From Saturnia japonica (taxonomy: Eukaryota > Arthropoda > Insecta > Lepidoptera > Saturniidae), in NCBI GenBank assembly GCA_033032175.1, contig CM065304.1, positions 14,198,001-14,262,000 of the forward strand: a stretch of DNA of 64,000 nucleotides. The letters are read 5' to 3'. The notes under the pieces are model-generated. The model did not search any database, had not been told where the DNA came from, and saw nothing but the letters and a program-made list of their open reading frames with translations. Positions within the stretch are counted from its first letter, which is position 1; every line of letters starts with the position of its first letter. A program made the translations under genes and the position numbers. Positions 48,410 to 58,780 of the stretch are shown piece after piece.

Positions 48410-48665
48410 GTACAGCGTAGTGGTCGTAAGCGCGACTGCTATGAGCGAGGTTCTGGGTTCGAATCCCAGGTCAAGCAAAGTGTTATTGGGTTTTTCCTAT
48501 GAAATTCTCAGTAGCAGCTCGGAATTTGGTTTCGTGCCCGATTAATGGCAATAGGCTCGCCCCCTATTACATGGGACCTAAATACATAGTAAGCGAACTG
48601 TGGGTGTACATTAGTACACCACTGCCTAACCTTTCGAGGAATACAGGCGTGATGGTATGTTATGT
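48410..48665 (+). repeat. tRNA-derived SINE, copy 2 (fuller)
   Basis: tRNA-like head: GTAGTGGTCGTAAGCGCGAC as A-box region and a perfect B box GGTTCGAATCCC. Body shared with 21852-22055 (GATTAATGGCAATAGGCTCG, ACATGGGACCTAA, GGTGTACATTAGTACAC, GAATACAGGCGTGATG). The head is not a functional tRNA gene: no complete cloverleaf follows. Confidence 0.8.
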
Positions 48666-49139
48666 TTGATTGACGAAGGCGTTATTTTGCGGAAATCTAT
48701 CGCAATGATGACACATCATTTGACGATGACATAATAATTTCTTGGAAAGGAAGAATAAGACAAATGCATTCCAACGTCAAGAAAATGAACAAAATAAATA
48801 CAAAAATTTAATTTCAACTAAAATTAGTGTTCGAAGAATCCTATTACCTAGATCTTACTATAACGAGAGTCAGAGCAAAACATGAATTTCAAATTATCGG
48901 AAAGCAACTTAATACCGATACGACTATAATAGCGTCATCATGTGATCCTTAGACACATAAACTAGCTAGCTGCTTTCCGTAGCTAAGTACATAGACTAAT
49001 GACAGGTCAACTTGAAGAGGCCAATTACATTAAAGATTTACACACGTTGTATCAAATTGATATATTGATATAATCAAGACATTATTGATAATTTAATAAG
49101 GAAAAAATCTTCAAAAAATTCGTCAACATCTTCTATAAG

Positions 49140-49430
49140 CTGGGCCTAGAGAACAAATTAAGAAAACTACAGGAGGTATAAATTAATTTATATTATATAA
49201 ACTTAAATGTGACGAGTGTAAGGCCGTGTACTTTGGCCAAATGGGACGAAATTTCCAAAGTTGTTACAAAGAACATACATCAAGTGTTACGAAATGAACA
49301 CCATGATAAGTCCCATTTCGCTAAACACCTCATAGATCCGGGTCATATACACTATCGGACAATCATACATATGAAATTATTAGTCGGGTTGAATACAAAA
49401 AAAACTTTCGATTGATTTTTACAAAGCTAA
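49140..49430 (+). pseudogene. Penelope-like element GIY-YIG endonuclease fragment
   Basis: Reads ILYKLKCDECKAVYFGQMGR, NFQSCYKEHTSSVTK, then after a frameshift EHHDKSHFAKHLIDPGHIHY. The pattern YKL.C..C...Y.GQ.GR.F..RYKEH ... FA.H....H is the GIY-YIG domain at the C-terminus of Penelope-like retroelements (the usual R of RYKEH is C here). The reverse transcriptase is absent. One frameshift near 49292. Confidence 0.6.
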
Positions 49431-49626
49431 ACATGTGGCTTATAGTTTTAAAAACAAAATATACAATTAATCGTAAGTCTTACCCACAGAGAAACCGAAG
49501 AGCTGCGCAATGAATGCTTGAAATTAAAAATATTATATATATTATCTTAATTGTTGCTAATTTTGAAGGCTGGAAGGCGAGTCTTATGTGCGCCAGTACC
49601 TACGTGTAGTAATAATAATAGTAATA

Positions 49627-51222
49627 CACACATCAAAAAAGTCTAAGCAACATGCGTGCTATTACAAATTTTTCCATTTATATTAATTAATTTCTAAATA
49701 TTTACTCAAACAAAGTGCGTAGGCAAGTAAACTTTTTTGTTATTGAAGACATACTGGCTGGTTGTAAAAAAAATTTTGATTATGTTTTGTTTTTTCATAA
49801 AATTCAAATGACTGCGAATTTGTTTGAATTTAAGTGCGTTTTAATTACTACGTTTAGTCTTGATTTTATAATTTTACCAACTATTTAAATAAAGTTAGCG
49901 ACAAAATTGAATTGTTAGATATTCTTTACGTCATGAAGCGACGTCATTTGATGGCAGATGAAATGCAAAGAGCTGCAGGGATGTTGCAAGCGGGAAGTAA
50001 TCAATCTCAGGTATCTCGACATTTTGGCATTCATAGAAGTGTTATTTGTCGTCTTTGGCAGCGCTACAATAATACAGGAGAACCCGCTGATCAGCATCCA
50101 GGCCGTAAAAGGAGTACAACCACTCGACAAGACCGGTACATACAACTGACTGCAAGACGCCAGCCAATGTTAACCGCTCGAGAGATAAGTTTGAGGCTAC
50201 AAATTTCAAGTGGTGTTGATGTAAGTCCTCAAACTGTGCGAAATCGACTGCATGAGTACGGCCTACGAGCTCGACCTTAATCAGGTGCCCACCGATACGT
50301 CACGGGAATCGCGCTCGTCGATATGAATGGTGTAAAGAACGCATAACATGGACCCAGGAACAATGGGATAAAATTATGTTTTCCGATGAGTCGCGATTCG
50401 GGTTTAAGCCTGATACAAGAAGGGTGCGAGGATATCGTCGGCCCGGAAATACTGAAAGGCTCAGGTGCGTTCAGGAAGTTCATCCATACAGCGACTCAAC
50501 AGTTATGTTATGGGCGGGTATTATGAAGAACAGGCTAACTGAGCTCGTTTTTGTAAATGGAAACATGAATGCTGAAAATTACATTGAGGATATTCTCAGA
50601 CCTTATGTCTACCCATTTGCACAAACCTTTGGTACCGATTTTAGGTTAATGCATGACAATGCGCGTTCACATACAGCTCGGCGAACCAGTGAATACTTTG
50701 CAACGGAGAACATCCGGGTATTGCCCTGGCCTGCACAATCGCCAGATCTCAACCTCATCGAGCACGCATGGGACATGCTCCAGAGACGTGTTTTGAAGGA
50801 CTTGGACGGAGCGACAACAACCCAACAGCTGAAGGATTTGCTACAATTCCATTGGGAGCGAATACCGCAAGATGACATAAACAGTCTCATTAATTCAATG
50901 AATAATCGTTGCCGACAAGTTCTGAATAGCAGAGGAGCCCATACTTTGTATTAAATTGTTCTATTCTTTCACAATAAATACATTTTCATTAGAAATTTCA
51001 TTTTGTAAGAAAAAGTTTAGTTTCTTATGTATCTTAGTTTCTACAGTATATTCTAATATTGTTCATTTCTGTTATTAAAAGAATTTACAAAGACAACAGC
51101 TGTTATTTTTACATCATAGAACATTAAAGATATTATTTTAAAAATAAAATACAACGTTATAATGTGAAGAACCATCCTAAAATTTAAATTAGTACATGTT
51201 GCTTAGACTTTTTTGATGAGTG
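49627..51222 (+). mobile_element. Tc1-type DNA transposon, nearly intact
   Basis: 1596 bp flanked by TA. Long matching inverted repeats: left CACACATCAAAAAAGTCTAA, right (reverse complement) CACTCATCAAAAAAGTCTAA, both continuing GCAACATG. The transposase fills the centre with one frameshift. High end identity and an almost open frame suggest a young insertion. It is located between the two alternative 5' exons of ClC-c. Confidence 0.93.
49933..50954 (+). pseudogene. Tc1-type (DD34E) transposase with one frameshift
   Basis: N-terminal paired-type helix-turn-helix: MKRRHLMADEMQRAAGMLQA, QVSRHFGIHRSVICRLWQRY, then GRKRSTTTRQDRYIQLTARR and VSPQTVRNRLHEYGLRARP (to 50280). The frame is lost near 50275 (one base missing) and resumes with RYEWCKERITWTQEQWDKIM. 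The catalytic core 50376-50954 has FSDESRFGFKPD (Asp 1), LMHDNARSHTARRTSEYF (Asp 2) and AQSPDLNLIEHAWDML (Glu 3). Thirty-four residues separate Asp 2 and the Glu, so DD34E. About 340 codons in all, close to family length. Confidence 0.92.
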
Positions 51223-52650
51223 TATATACACCCTTCGGAACGTAGGTAACACTAAAGCACGGACAACTCTGCTTTGCGGCAGAAATACTCGGTAAGTGTA
51301 GCGATGGTATTTTTATATTCGTTATAGGTTTAGCGTTTGACCACAATCTCACCCATTAAGAGAAGATGTGACCCAAGATTATAGCACGCTAAACAAAGAG
51401 GGACAACTGTCTCTCAAGCGCAGATGCTAGTGAACACCTCTATATGTGTTTCAACACCTATGTAATTATATATAAGTAGTATACCCGATGCGTATGTTAC
51501 TAAGAGGAGTACACAGCATTTTCCGTTTCCAACTTGTAGGTGGTAGCAAGCCTGGCGGGCATTAGAAAAAGCCCTACCACCGTGCTATGGTTTCATCATG
51601 ATATTTTTTTTTTTCACCCAAAGCTGAGGCTCATTGCAGGGATTCAAATTCACATCGATCGACGCGTTATCCGTACTTGCTACCACAAAGCCATCATTGC
51701 TTTCTACAGTCGAACCTTGTACATATAGGTTCTCACTGTTAAAACTCTTTGTGCACTAGTTATCGAGTAACGCATATGAAAACAATCCACTCATCCAACA
51801 ATGTCATTAGTAGCGGCGTGGCGTACAATGTTTCTCGTTATAATGTTTCAATTGATTTAATTATTACAAATTTATTATTAATCATAAACAAGGTAAACTG
51901 AAATTTTTATAAACCCCCGACATTTGTAACTTATTCATTGAGACTATTTCAATGAGCCCAATCACGATATCTCTGCTGCAGCATCAGATCAAGGTTTTAC
52001 TAATATGATTGTGTAATAACTATAAAAGAGTTAATAATCTTCAAACGACTAAACAGATTTTCTTGAATCATAACTAAGAACATTCTCGATCAACCCACCT
52101 TTCAAACAGAAAAAAAAACTAGATCAAAATCGGTTCAGCTGTTTGTGAGCTACGATGCCTTATACAGACTTGGAACACACAACTTCTAGCTAGAGGTCCG
52201 ATTGAGTTGAGATTTTGTTACTTCAGTGATATTAGAAAAAATCTTGACTTGATGCAGCAGAGTTATCTGGAATCTGCATGTGACTCCTCACCAACTTACA
52301 GCAGAGATATTCGTATACGGGTTCATTGGAATCGTCTCAATGAATAGGTTACTTGTGTCGGGGAATTATTAAATCTTCACGTTACCTTGTGTTTGGTAAT
52401 TTTTCAAAACAACGTAAGAAGATTTTAAATTTGGGAGATTTTATTCCCCACATTCACAGCTAAATAAATTTTTTTTCAATTAATTTTCTTTAATTTTCTT
52501 TTGTTAAAGTATAAAATGCCCTTTTCCATTAGTTGAGATATTATATTTAGAAGAAATAATTTTAAGAGTCATTTAAACGTGTTTTATATAAGTTTTTGAC
52601 GTAACACAATAGTATGGATGAGTATTGATGAATAATGATGGGATACTCAC

Positions 52651-52813
52651 AATGTACGTTTGAGTTTCTGTTCTGTTCGTATAGTTCGAAGGTCCCGTGG
52701 CTAGTGGGATTTGTGACGCTGCTGTCGGCCGCCTGGTGCAGCCCGGGCGTTATGTCTTCCATGTCATAATCGCCGGGCAAGTTAGTGCCGAGTCCATTCG
52801 TTGTACTCCCGCC
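52651..52813 (-). CDS. ClC-c: ClC-c upstream alternative N-terminal exon
   Basis: 163-nt exon flanked by acceptor ...TTCAG and donor GTGAGT. It reads open from phase 0 to phase 1 and encodes an acidic, soluble stretch including DMEDITPGLHQAADSS and ending FELYEQNRNSNVH. The phase-1 end fits both the 30-nt microexon and the 28737-28873 exon. An in-frame ATG lies inside (MEDITPGL...), so it could be a first coding exon or an internal exon of a longer isoform whose start I could not find. Long N-termini of this kind occur in ClC-3 isoforms, where they affect targeting (family knowledge). Membership of this gene is inferred from strand, phase and position. Confidence 0.7.
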
Positions 52814-52867
52814 CTGAACATTAAGTTTATTTCAACCTTTATCTACACTATTATTATTTAAGCTAAA

Positions 52868-53045
52868 GATTTTGTTTTTTGTTTGTTTGAACGCGCTGAT
52901 CTTTGAAACTACCAATCAAATTTGAAAAATATTTTTGCATCTTATAGCCTATTTATTGGAATATGATATAAGCTACCTAATTTTATACACAGCTTATTAC
53001 ATTTTAAACACTAATTAACACGAACAAAGTCGCAGGCGGCTTTAT
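52868..53045 (+). mobile_element. Helitron fragment, both ends lost
   Basis: TTTGTTTGTTTGAACGCGCTGATC, then TTGAAACTACC.ATCAAATTTG and GTCGCAGGCGGC follow the internal order of the Helitrons at 10710 and 56617. The TCTATAC start and the CTAG end are missing. It lies just upstream of ClC-c exon 52651-52813. Confidence 0.5.
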
Positions 53046-53858
53046 ACTGTTGGTAAATAACACGCATAAATAATCAAATTATTTTCGTTAATCAGATTAA
53101 CAAACAAGATATCTTATTGGCACATTCTCCAAAATTGTGGCGAAAGCATGTTACATCGAGGAGAACGTATGTAAAATGTAACCTACGATACTGATCTTTA
53201 TTTATTCAGAGTTAGAAGTCTCCTAGTTTTGGCCTTAAAAAAAATGAAAAAGATGTACTCGATGGGTCTGAAAAAAATTTACAAACCAATTCATATAACC
53301 ATACAGTGTCACATTGCATACATTGCATGGGTGAGTAGTTATATTCTTGATTAATGTTAAAATGACGAGTGCTTTTAGTATTAATTTTTATATAGTTAAA
53401 TCTTAGATAGTTTAACATTAAAATAAGACTAAGCATATGAAAATATATATGCATATATATAAAAAATATATGCACTATCCATGAATATTTTACAAGTCGC
53501 CACAAATTGTCACAGCACTTTCCTCACATTCATTTGATCATGAACAAACACACCTGTAAAATCTCGCACATAAGAGTTTTGACGGAGCTATTATGTTCAA
53601 CGAACGCAACTACTATCAATAAACAGCTCGTGCAGACAAGATCTCATCTTAGTTGATTATTCTAAATGATGTGACAGTTAATAGTATTAAAAAGTACTTT
53701 ATTAGACAATCGTTCACATTCATTGGACATGAATTACTCTGTACAGAAACGTGCAATCTTAATTTTTTTTAAATGTATTTTAGTAAAGATTTATTGTTAT
53801 AAAAACGTCTTAAATATTGTTTTCATAATTAAAAATCAATAAAAATCATATCACCATG

Positions 53859-53930
53859 GTTCACATTACCGTAATTACCATGACTAAGTAGTACATATGG
53901 TGATGTAAGGTTGATTATGGTAATATGAAC
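53859..53930. repeat. Imperfect palindrome, possible hairpin
   Basis: Left arm GTTCACATTACCGTAATTACC (53859 onward, 21 bp) and right arm GTTCATATTACCATAATCAACC (reverse complement of 53909-53930) with about 30 bp between. A second short inverted pair, ATCACCAT near 53850 and ATGGTGAT near 53897, overlaps it. Function unknown. Confidence 0.55.
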
Positions 53931-54089
53931 ATTGCATGCATATATATCTATAAAAACTATCATTTGCACTATAATTACTTTATTTTTAATAGTAAAAAAG
54001 ACAAAAGTCCATTATCCAGTTGTTTAATCAAATATACCATCTACCCATTCAGCCGAAAGACGTTCACTGATAGACATATTATGCCTCCT

Positions 54090-55440
54090 CCAAAAGCCCT
54101 CACAATGACCGATCCTGCGCTACCTTGGGGTACCCGCACCTTCACCAGGTTGTGGGAACATCTTATAGTGAGTCTCCTCACGCTGCATCTTCCGATATTT
54201 GATCGCTACCTGAGAACTCATCAGTCCATCGATCATCCGTTCTACGAGAAATGTGCTTCGCCTACTGCCATTTATGTCTAGCAATTCTGAGGTCTATACC
54301 GGTGAGTTTGATTCTACTACGGATCTCCTTATTTCTGATTCGATCACGCAGAGATACTCTGAGAATAGCACGCTCCAAATTTCCCTTTGAGTGATCAGGA
54401 ATTTTCATATGAGGCCAATCGTTAGTGAACATGTCTCAGTACCATATGTCACTACTGACAACACATATCGGTCAAAGATCTCGAAGCAAGATATCGCATC
54501 TTGGACGAAAAGACGATACCTAACTTCCAGAAAGCTGCCCAGCCAAGTTGGATTCGACGATTAACCTCTGTTTCGAAGTTGGACGTACTTAACAGGAGAG
54601 TTTTTCTCAGAGAAACATAGGCAATAACGACTGTACGGAAATTGAACTTTCGACTTGACCTTCGTTTGGCCATGTTCATTTTATGACCGAGTTGGTCATC
54701 GGAAAATCTTCGTTCAAGCATTACACTTAAATCCTCTGTGGTCTAAGCTATGTCGTCGGCAAACCGTAGGTGAGTGATTTATTTCCCGTTTAGGTAAGCG
54801 TAAGTAACCCTTTCTTTTCCAGGACCTTGAAAACATCTTCCAGTGCTGCAGTGAACACTTTTTGAGAAATATCGCCTCCTTGTGTGACTCCTCACTGCAA
54901 AATGATAGGACTTTAAAAGTCTGATCCCACAGTCATGCCGACATATTGGCGTTTTCATACAAAGTTTCGACCCAATAAGGTTTTTTTATAGTCCACTAAT
55001 ATTAAGCAAAGAGGCACTTTTCAGTTTCCTGTATAACTTGCCGTAGCGTATGTTGGTAGTCTACGGTATTAAATTCTTTTCGGAACCCGGCTTGTTTGGG
55101 AGGTTTGAAATCATCAAACCTGTATACGAGACCGTGCGTAATAACTCTCGGCACCTTCTTTTAAACATGGCTCAGAAATGTAATCTTTCAGCAGGGCATT
55201 ATTGCCTGTTTTAAGAAAAGCACCGTCCCACTTGTGATCCATGCTTGCAGTAAATTTCTTTCGTGAATTAAACAGGGTCCGAAGGGCCCTAAATACTGGT
55301 TTACCTTCAGAAGTTCTGCTGTAAATCTGTTAAAGCCGTCAGCTTTGATGTTTTTAACCTTTGTGAGGGTCATACTAATCTCGCACAAGCTCCAGTTTGT
55401 CTTTGGTACAGTGCCTGGTCTAGTGTCTGGTATATTTTAA
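54090..55440 (-). pseudogene. RTE-clade reverse transcriptase, decayed
   Basis: Minus-strand reading shows KIKADGFNRFTAELLKVN-like start (55188-55388), a GVTQGGDISQKVFTAALEDV-like box (normally G.RQGD.ISPKLFTAALE), then SRKFNFRTVVIAYVSL and NFETEVNRRIQLGWAAFWKL (54452-54721). The last block is diagnostic of RTE-type moth LINEs. Stops and frameshifts throughout. No endonuclease domain is seen. Confidence 0.7.
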
Positions 55441-55769
55441 TTTAAAATTACTATTTTCCCTAAAATACATACTGTAAATCGATGCTTTACAACGAGTTCT
55501 ATCGATTCGATTTGTTGTATAATATGACAACAGTATTTTCTTCATGGATACTGTTTACGTTTGTCAAACCTAAAATTTCGATAAAAAATTTTATTTAATG
55601 AAAAAAATAAGTATGCTATTGATTTTTTATGTATAAGTATAATAACAATGTTTAAAAAAGCAATTTACGAAGAAAAAATTACCACTCACTTATTGAATTT
55701 GAAATCACTTTGGAACATTAGACATTTTTTGAAATTGTTATTACAAAGTGCATGTTACAATGGTAGAAA

Positions 55770-55925
55770 AATACAGTCTGTTCTCTTTTAGACAACAAAA
55801 GTGGCCAACAAGCATACTGTCCGCTTGATGGTAAGCACATATTACTATTATAGTAATAGCCTATGGGACGCTTGTAATACTATAGGTATCACTAGCACAT
55901 TGCTCACCAGGAACCACCCCTACCC
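55770..55925 (+). repeat. Lepidopteran-type dispersed repeat (forward)
   Basis: GTGGCCAACAAGCATACTGTCC, TTGATGGTAAGCA, GCCTATGGGACGCTTGTAAT and CACATTGCTCACC are the landmarks of a common moth repeat that also occurs in reverse at 10150-10280. No coding capacity. Confidence 0.55.
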
Positions 55926-56097
55926 AAACGGATCTGGAAACCCTATTCACCGCATACAAGAAAATGGTTCTCATTTCGAGTAGCTTATCAGTTAATTTGT
56001 TAAAATGTATGAAAATAATAATTTAAATTCATTTATATCTTCTTTAGGTAAAATTTTCATTTCATGTTAGTACGATATGTCATGTACGAATTGTTAA

Positions 56098-56380
56098 ATT
56101 TCATTGTCTCCTCTAAATGTAAGGTACAATGTTTATTCTTTTTTTATCCTTATTATAGACCCTATCGATTGGTGCAAGAACATAGTGCATGTCTGGTTTT
56201 TTTTTGTTTTTTTTTTTGGAATTACGATTCCCGGCACAAGTAAACTTTAAAAACAAAACTATGTATGCTGTTATTATTATTTCAAAACATAAAAGTATGT
56301 TTCCTTTGAGTAAAATTTGTTATCTTCAATATTTAATATTGTACTTATCCTTTATGTCCCATGTATATAAGGATGAAAAA
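56098..56380. repeat. Dispersed repeat, copy 2 (see 7018)
   Basis: Same landmarks in the same order as 7018-7255, with an added T-rich stretch near 56197-56220. Family unknown. Confidence 0.6.
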
Positions 56381-56616
56381 AAAAACAAGAAATGCTCGCA
56401 TAGTAGTATTAATAGATAGATAAGTTATCGAAAAATATATTACACAATTATACGTCAAATAAACTACATAAAAAGGAAAATAAAATGTTTATTACTGAAT
56501 AAATAAAACGTATTAATTAAATATTGATATCACAATAAACATTCAACTAAAAATTCAGTTAAGAAGCATAAATAATAATATAATAAAAACTTTACAAGAT
56601 TTACCCAAAATTGGAA

Positions 56617-57263
56617 TCTATACTAATATAATAAAGAGGAAGTTTTTTTTGTTTATTTGTTTGTTTAAACACGCTAAACTCTGAAACTACCAGTAGTTTC
56701 GAAAAATTATTTTTCTGTATAATAGCAAGAGTCACGAGGAACAGTATAGGCTATCTAAAATTAGGCTATATTTTTCAGATAGCCTTAAATATTGATTTTT
56801 GTTATGTAAGTCGGCAGTAGAAGTATCCTTGAACTGATTTATCCGCGTACGCTGGCATAATGTAATGAGACGTAAATACAATACTCCACAAAAATATTGG
56901 TGTTTAGCATACCTAAAAAAAAGTCTGCGATAGCATATGCCTATCTCTTATAAATAAACCACAATAAGCTATTTTGTAACAAACAATTGTTAAAAATTAT
57001 AAAGTGATTTATGAACATTATTTTTAGACATAGCATATTAATCCATACGAACAAAAGTTACTTCATCATAAAGGCATTTTTATGAAATTAAATTTCGCTC
57101 TGTATAGTATGTTATTTGGACGCAAACTTCAGGAGATAATGAAAAATTTAAATAATTTCTACTTGCGTGAATACCAATTATTATGATAGACTACACGGGT
57201 GCATTGGCGTTGCGGTGTTTGTCGGATAAAATTAACACGGGTGGAACCGTGGGGCACAGCTAG
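56617..57263 (+). mobile_element. Complete non-autonomous Helitron
   Basis: Starts TCTATACTAATATAATAAAG after host A and ends GGTGGAACCGTGGGGCACAG-CTAG before host T: the canonical A|TC...CTAG|T insertion without target duplication. A short GC hairpin precedes the CTAG. 647 bp, no Rep/helicase, so moved by an autonomous helper elsewhere. The best-preserved Helitron of the window and the reference for the copies at 10710, 23320 and 52868. Confidence 0.88.
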
Positions 57264-58099
57264 TAATTTTATAAAGCACGTTTTTTTAACTATCAGTTCG
57301 CTTTTATTGTTATTTGTTTTTTTTTTTGTAATTTATATTAATAACACTTTATAATATATTAAACACGCCTTTTTTCTGGCGAAAATACGCATAACCGCTT
57401 TTAATATTACTCTAATTTACCACATATCTTACAAGATACTCACAATAAATATTATACACAATGATTAAAAGTATTTCATTAATGTTTATAATAAACTATA
57501 TTTACTGGTCGAATTATTGTTCACACTTCACAAATTACAATGTGGGACAAAAATCAATAACAAGCAACGCGCAGACTGTGAGGGTCGGTCGGCCTGTTAG
57601 GTATACTGTGTCGACTGTCGACTGCAACTAAGCTTCTATACTCTCACTTGGAATAGTCCATGCTGCGCCGCGTTGCGCCGTTTAAAGCATCATTTTATTT
57701 ATAAGACAGAGTGACGAACCAAGAATTTCGTTAAACCGTTTGTTTTTATAGTGCATATATAATTTTTATATAATACAGGATGTTAGAGTACTGATTATTC
57801 TCCGCTGCGCGCCAACGCGCGTTACTATATGCAAAAAATATATTATATTTACAATTATATTTCAAGAAATTAATTAAATATTCTCATATTATTGAAGAAC
57901 TATTGTATAAATAGATAAAGGTATTGAAGAACTATAAAAACATAGTAATTAATGTTTTTTTTCGTCATTATCGAACGACATTTTGTTTGCTTACATGCTC
58001 TTTCTTGCCTTTGATAATATTAGGTTCTTACATATGAAATTAGCATTGAAAAAATAAAACGAAAAAAATATTATGAAATTATACATTTAATCAATCGAA

Positions 58100-58780
58100 G
58101 TATGTACGATTATTATCTATGCACTATCGCCATTTTATAGGTAGTTCATTGACTTCATTGCTGAAAAAACTGAGGGAGCGAGAATCAATAAAATCTTTGT
58201 AGGTGGTTTGGGCAGCCTCATCGGAATTGAATTTTATATCCTTCCAAGAAATTTTTCTAATTCCAGAAAAAGTGGTTATTGGTTGGAGCAATGTCCGGAG
58301 AGTATGGTGAGTTTCGGAGACATTCCAACCGCAGTTCCTCTAATTTAGCATCCGTCTGTCGTGAATTATGAGGGGCTAGTGTTGTCCTGAAGCAGCAGTT
58401 GGGTAGAGAGAATAACCGGTCTCGGTTGTTTAACGGCTAGCTTTTCCATCATGGTTTGCAATTGTTGATAATACAGATCTGCCGTTATCATCTGGCCAAA
58501 TTTAGGAAGATGTAGTATATCACATCAGCACTGGTCCACCAAACACTTACCGGTGCCTTTTTCTGAGTCAACTTTCGCTTGGGACAGGATTTGGCCCATT
58601 CTCCTGGGTTCAACCACTCTGATGAGCGTTTCCGATTGTCGTAAATGATCCATTTTTCGTCACAAGTAACAATACGATCCAAAATTCCCTCGGTATTGTG
58701 ACGGTTGAGTAATGTAATGCAGCCCTCAATGCGTGTTCGTTGGTGTGCTTCAGTCCATAGAGCAACACGGGCTACCGGCT
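58100..58780 (-). pseudogene. Classical mariner transposase fragment
   Basis: Minus-strand reading: WTEAHQRTRIEGCITLLNRH, DRIVTCDEKWIIYDNRKRSS (first Asp in TCDEKW), EWLNPGEWAKSCPKRKLTQK, VSVWWTSADV, then decayed C-terminal parts down to ~58140. The N-terminal third is cut off exactly where the Transib end begins at 58781. Different from the two DD41D mariners above. Confidence 0.75.

Larger units (their letters stand above)
6317..52813 (-). other. ClC-c: ClC-3/4/5-type chloride/proton antiporter gene (whole locus)
   Basis: Split gene on the minus strand encoding an endosomal/lysosomal 2Cl-/H+ exchanger (CLC family, ClC-3/4/5 branch; single fly orthologue ClC-c). Family role: counter-ion conductance and chloride loading during vesicle acidification. 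The identification rests on family signatures in order: [47 protein letters not shown], then two CBS domains ending in [13 protein letters not shown]. Thirteen common exons (28737-28873 to 6317-6407) plus alternative 5' exons splice with correct phases. Exon 45356-45413 plus the common exons gives 2277 nt including the stop, or 758 aa; the microexon adds 10 aa. About 2.3 kb of coding sequence is spread over ~46 kb because the introns are full of transposons. No stop or frameshift was found in any exon, so the gene looks functional. Confidence 0.96.

Noticed and set aside
48420..48480. tRNA gene with perfect B box
   Set aside because: The head continues into a body shared with 21852-22055 and has no full cloverleaf, so it is a SINE.
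54090..55440. Host gene on the minus strand with conserved blocks
   Set aside because: Blocks such as NRRIQLGWAAF and the GV.QG...FTAALE box are RTE reverse transcriptase, with stops throughout.
57640..57710. Minus-strand TATAAATA box followed by ATGGACTATTCCAA-GTGAGA, considered as first exon of the long ClC-c isoform
   Set aside because: Splicing to 52813 gives the wrong phase and an early stop; no other support. Could be a non-coding leader at best.
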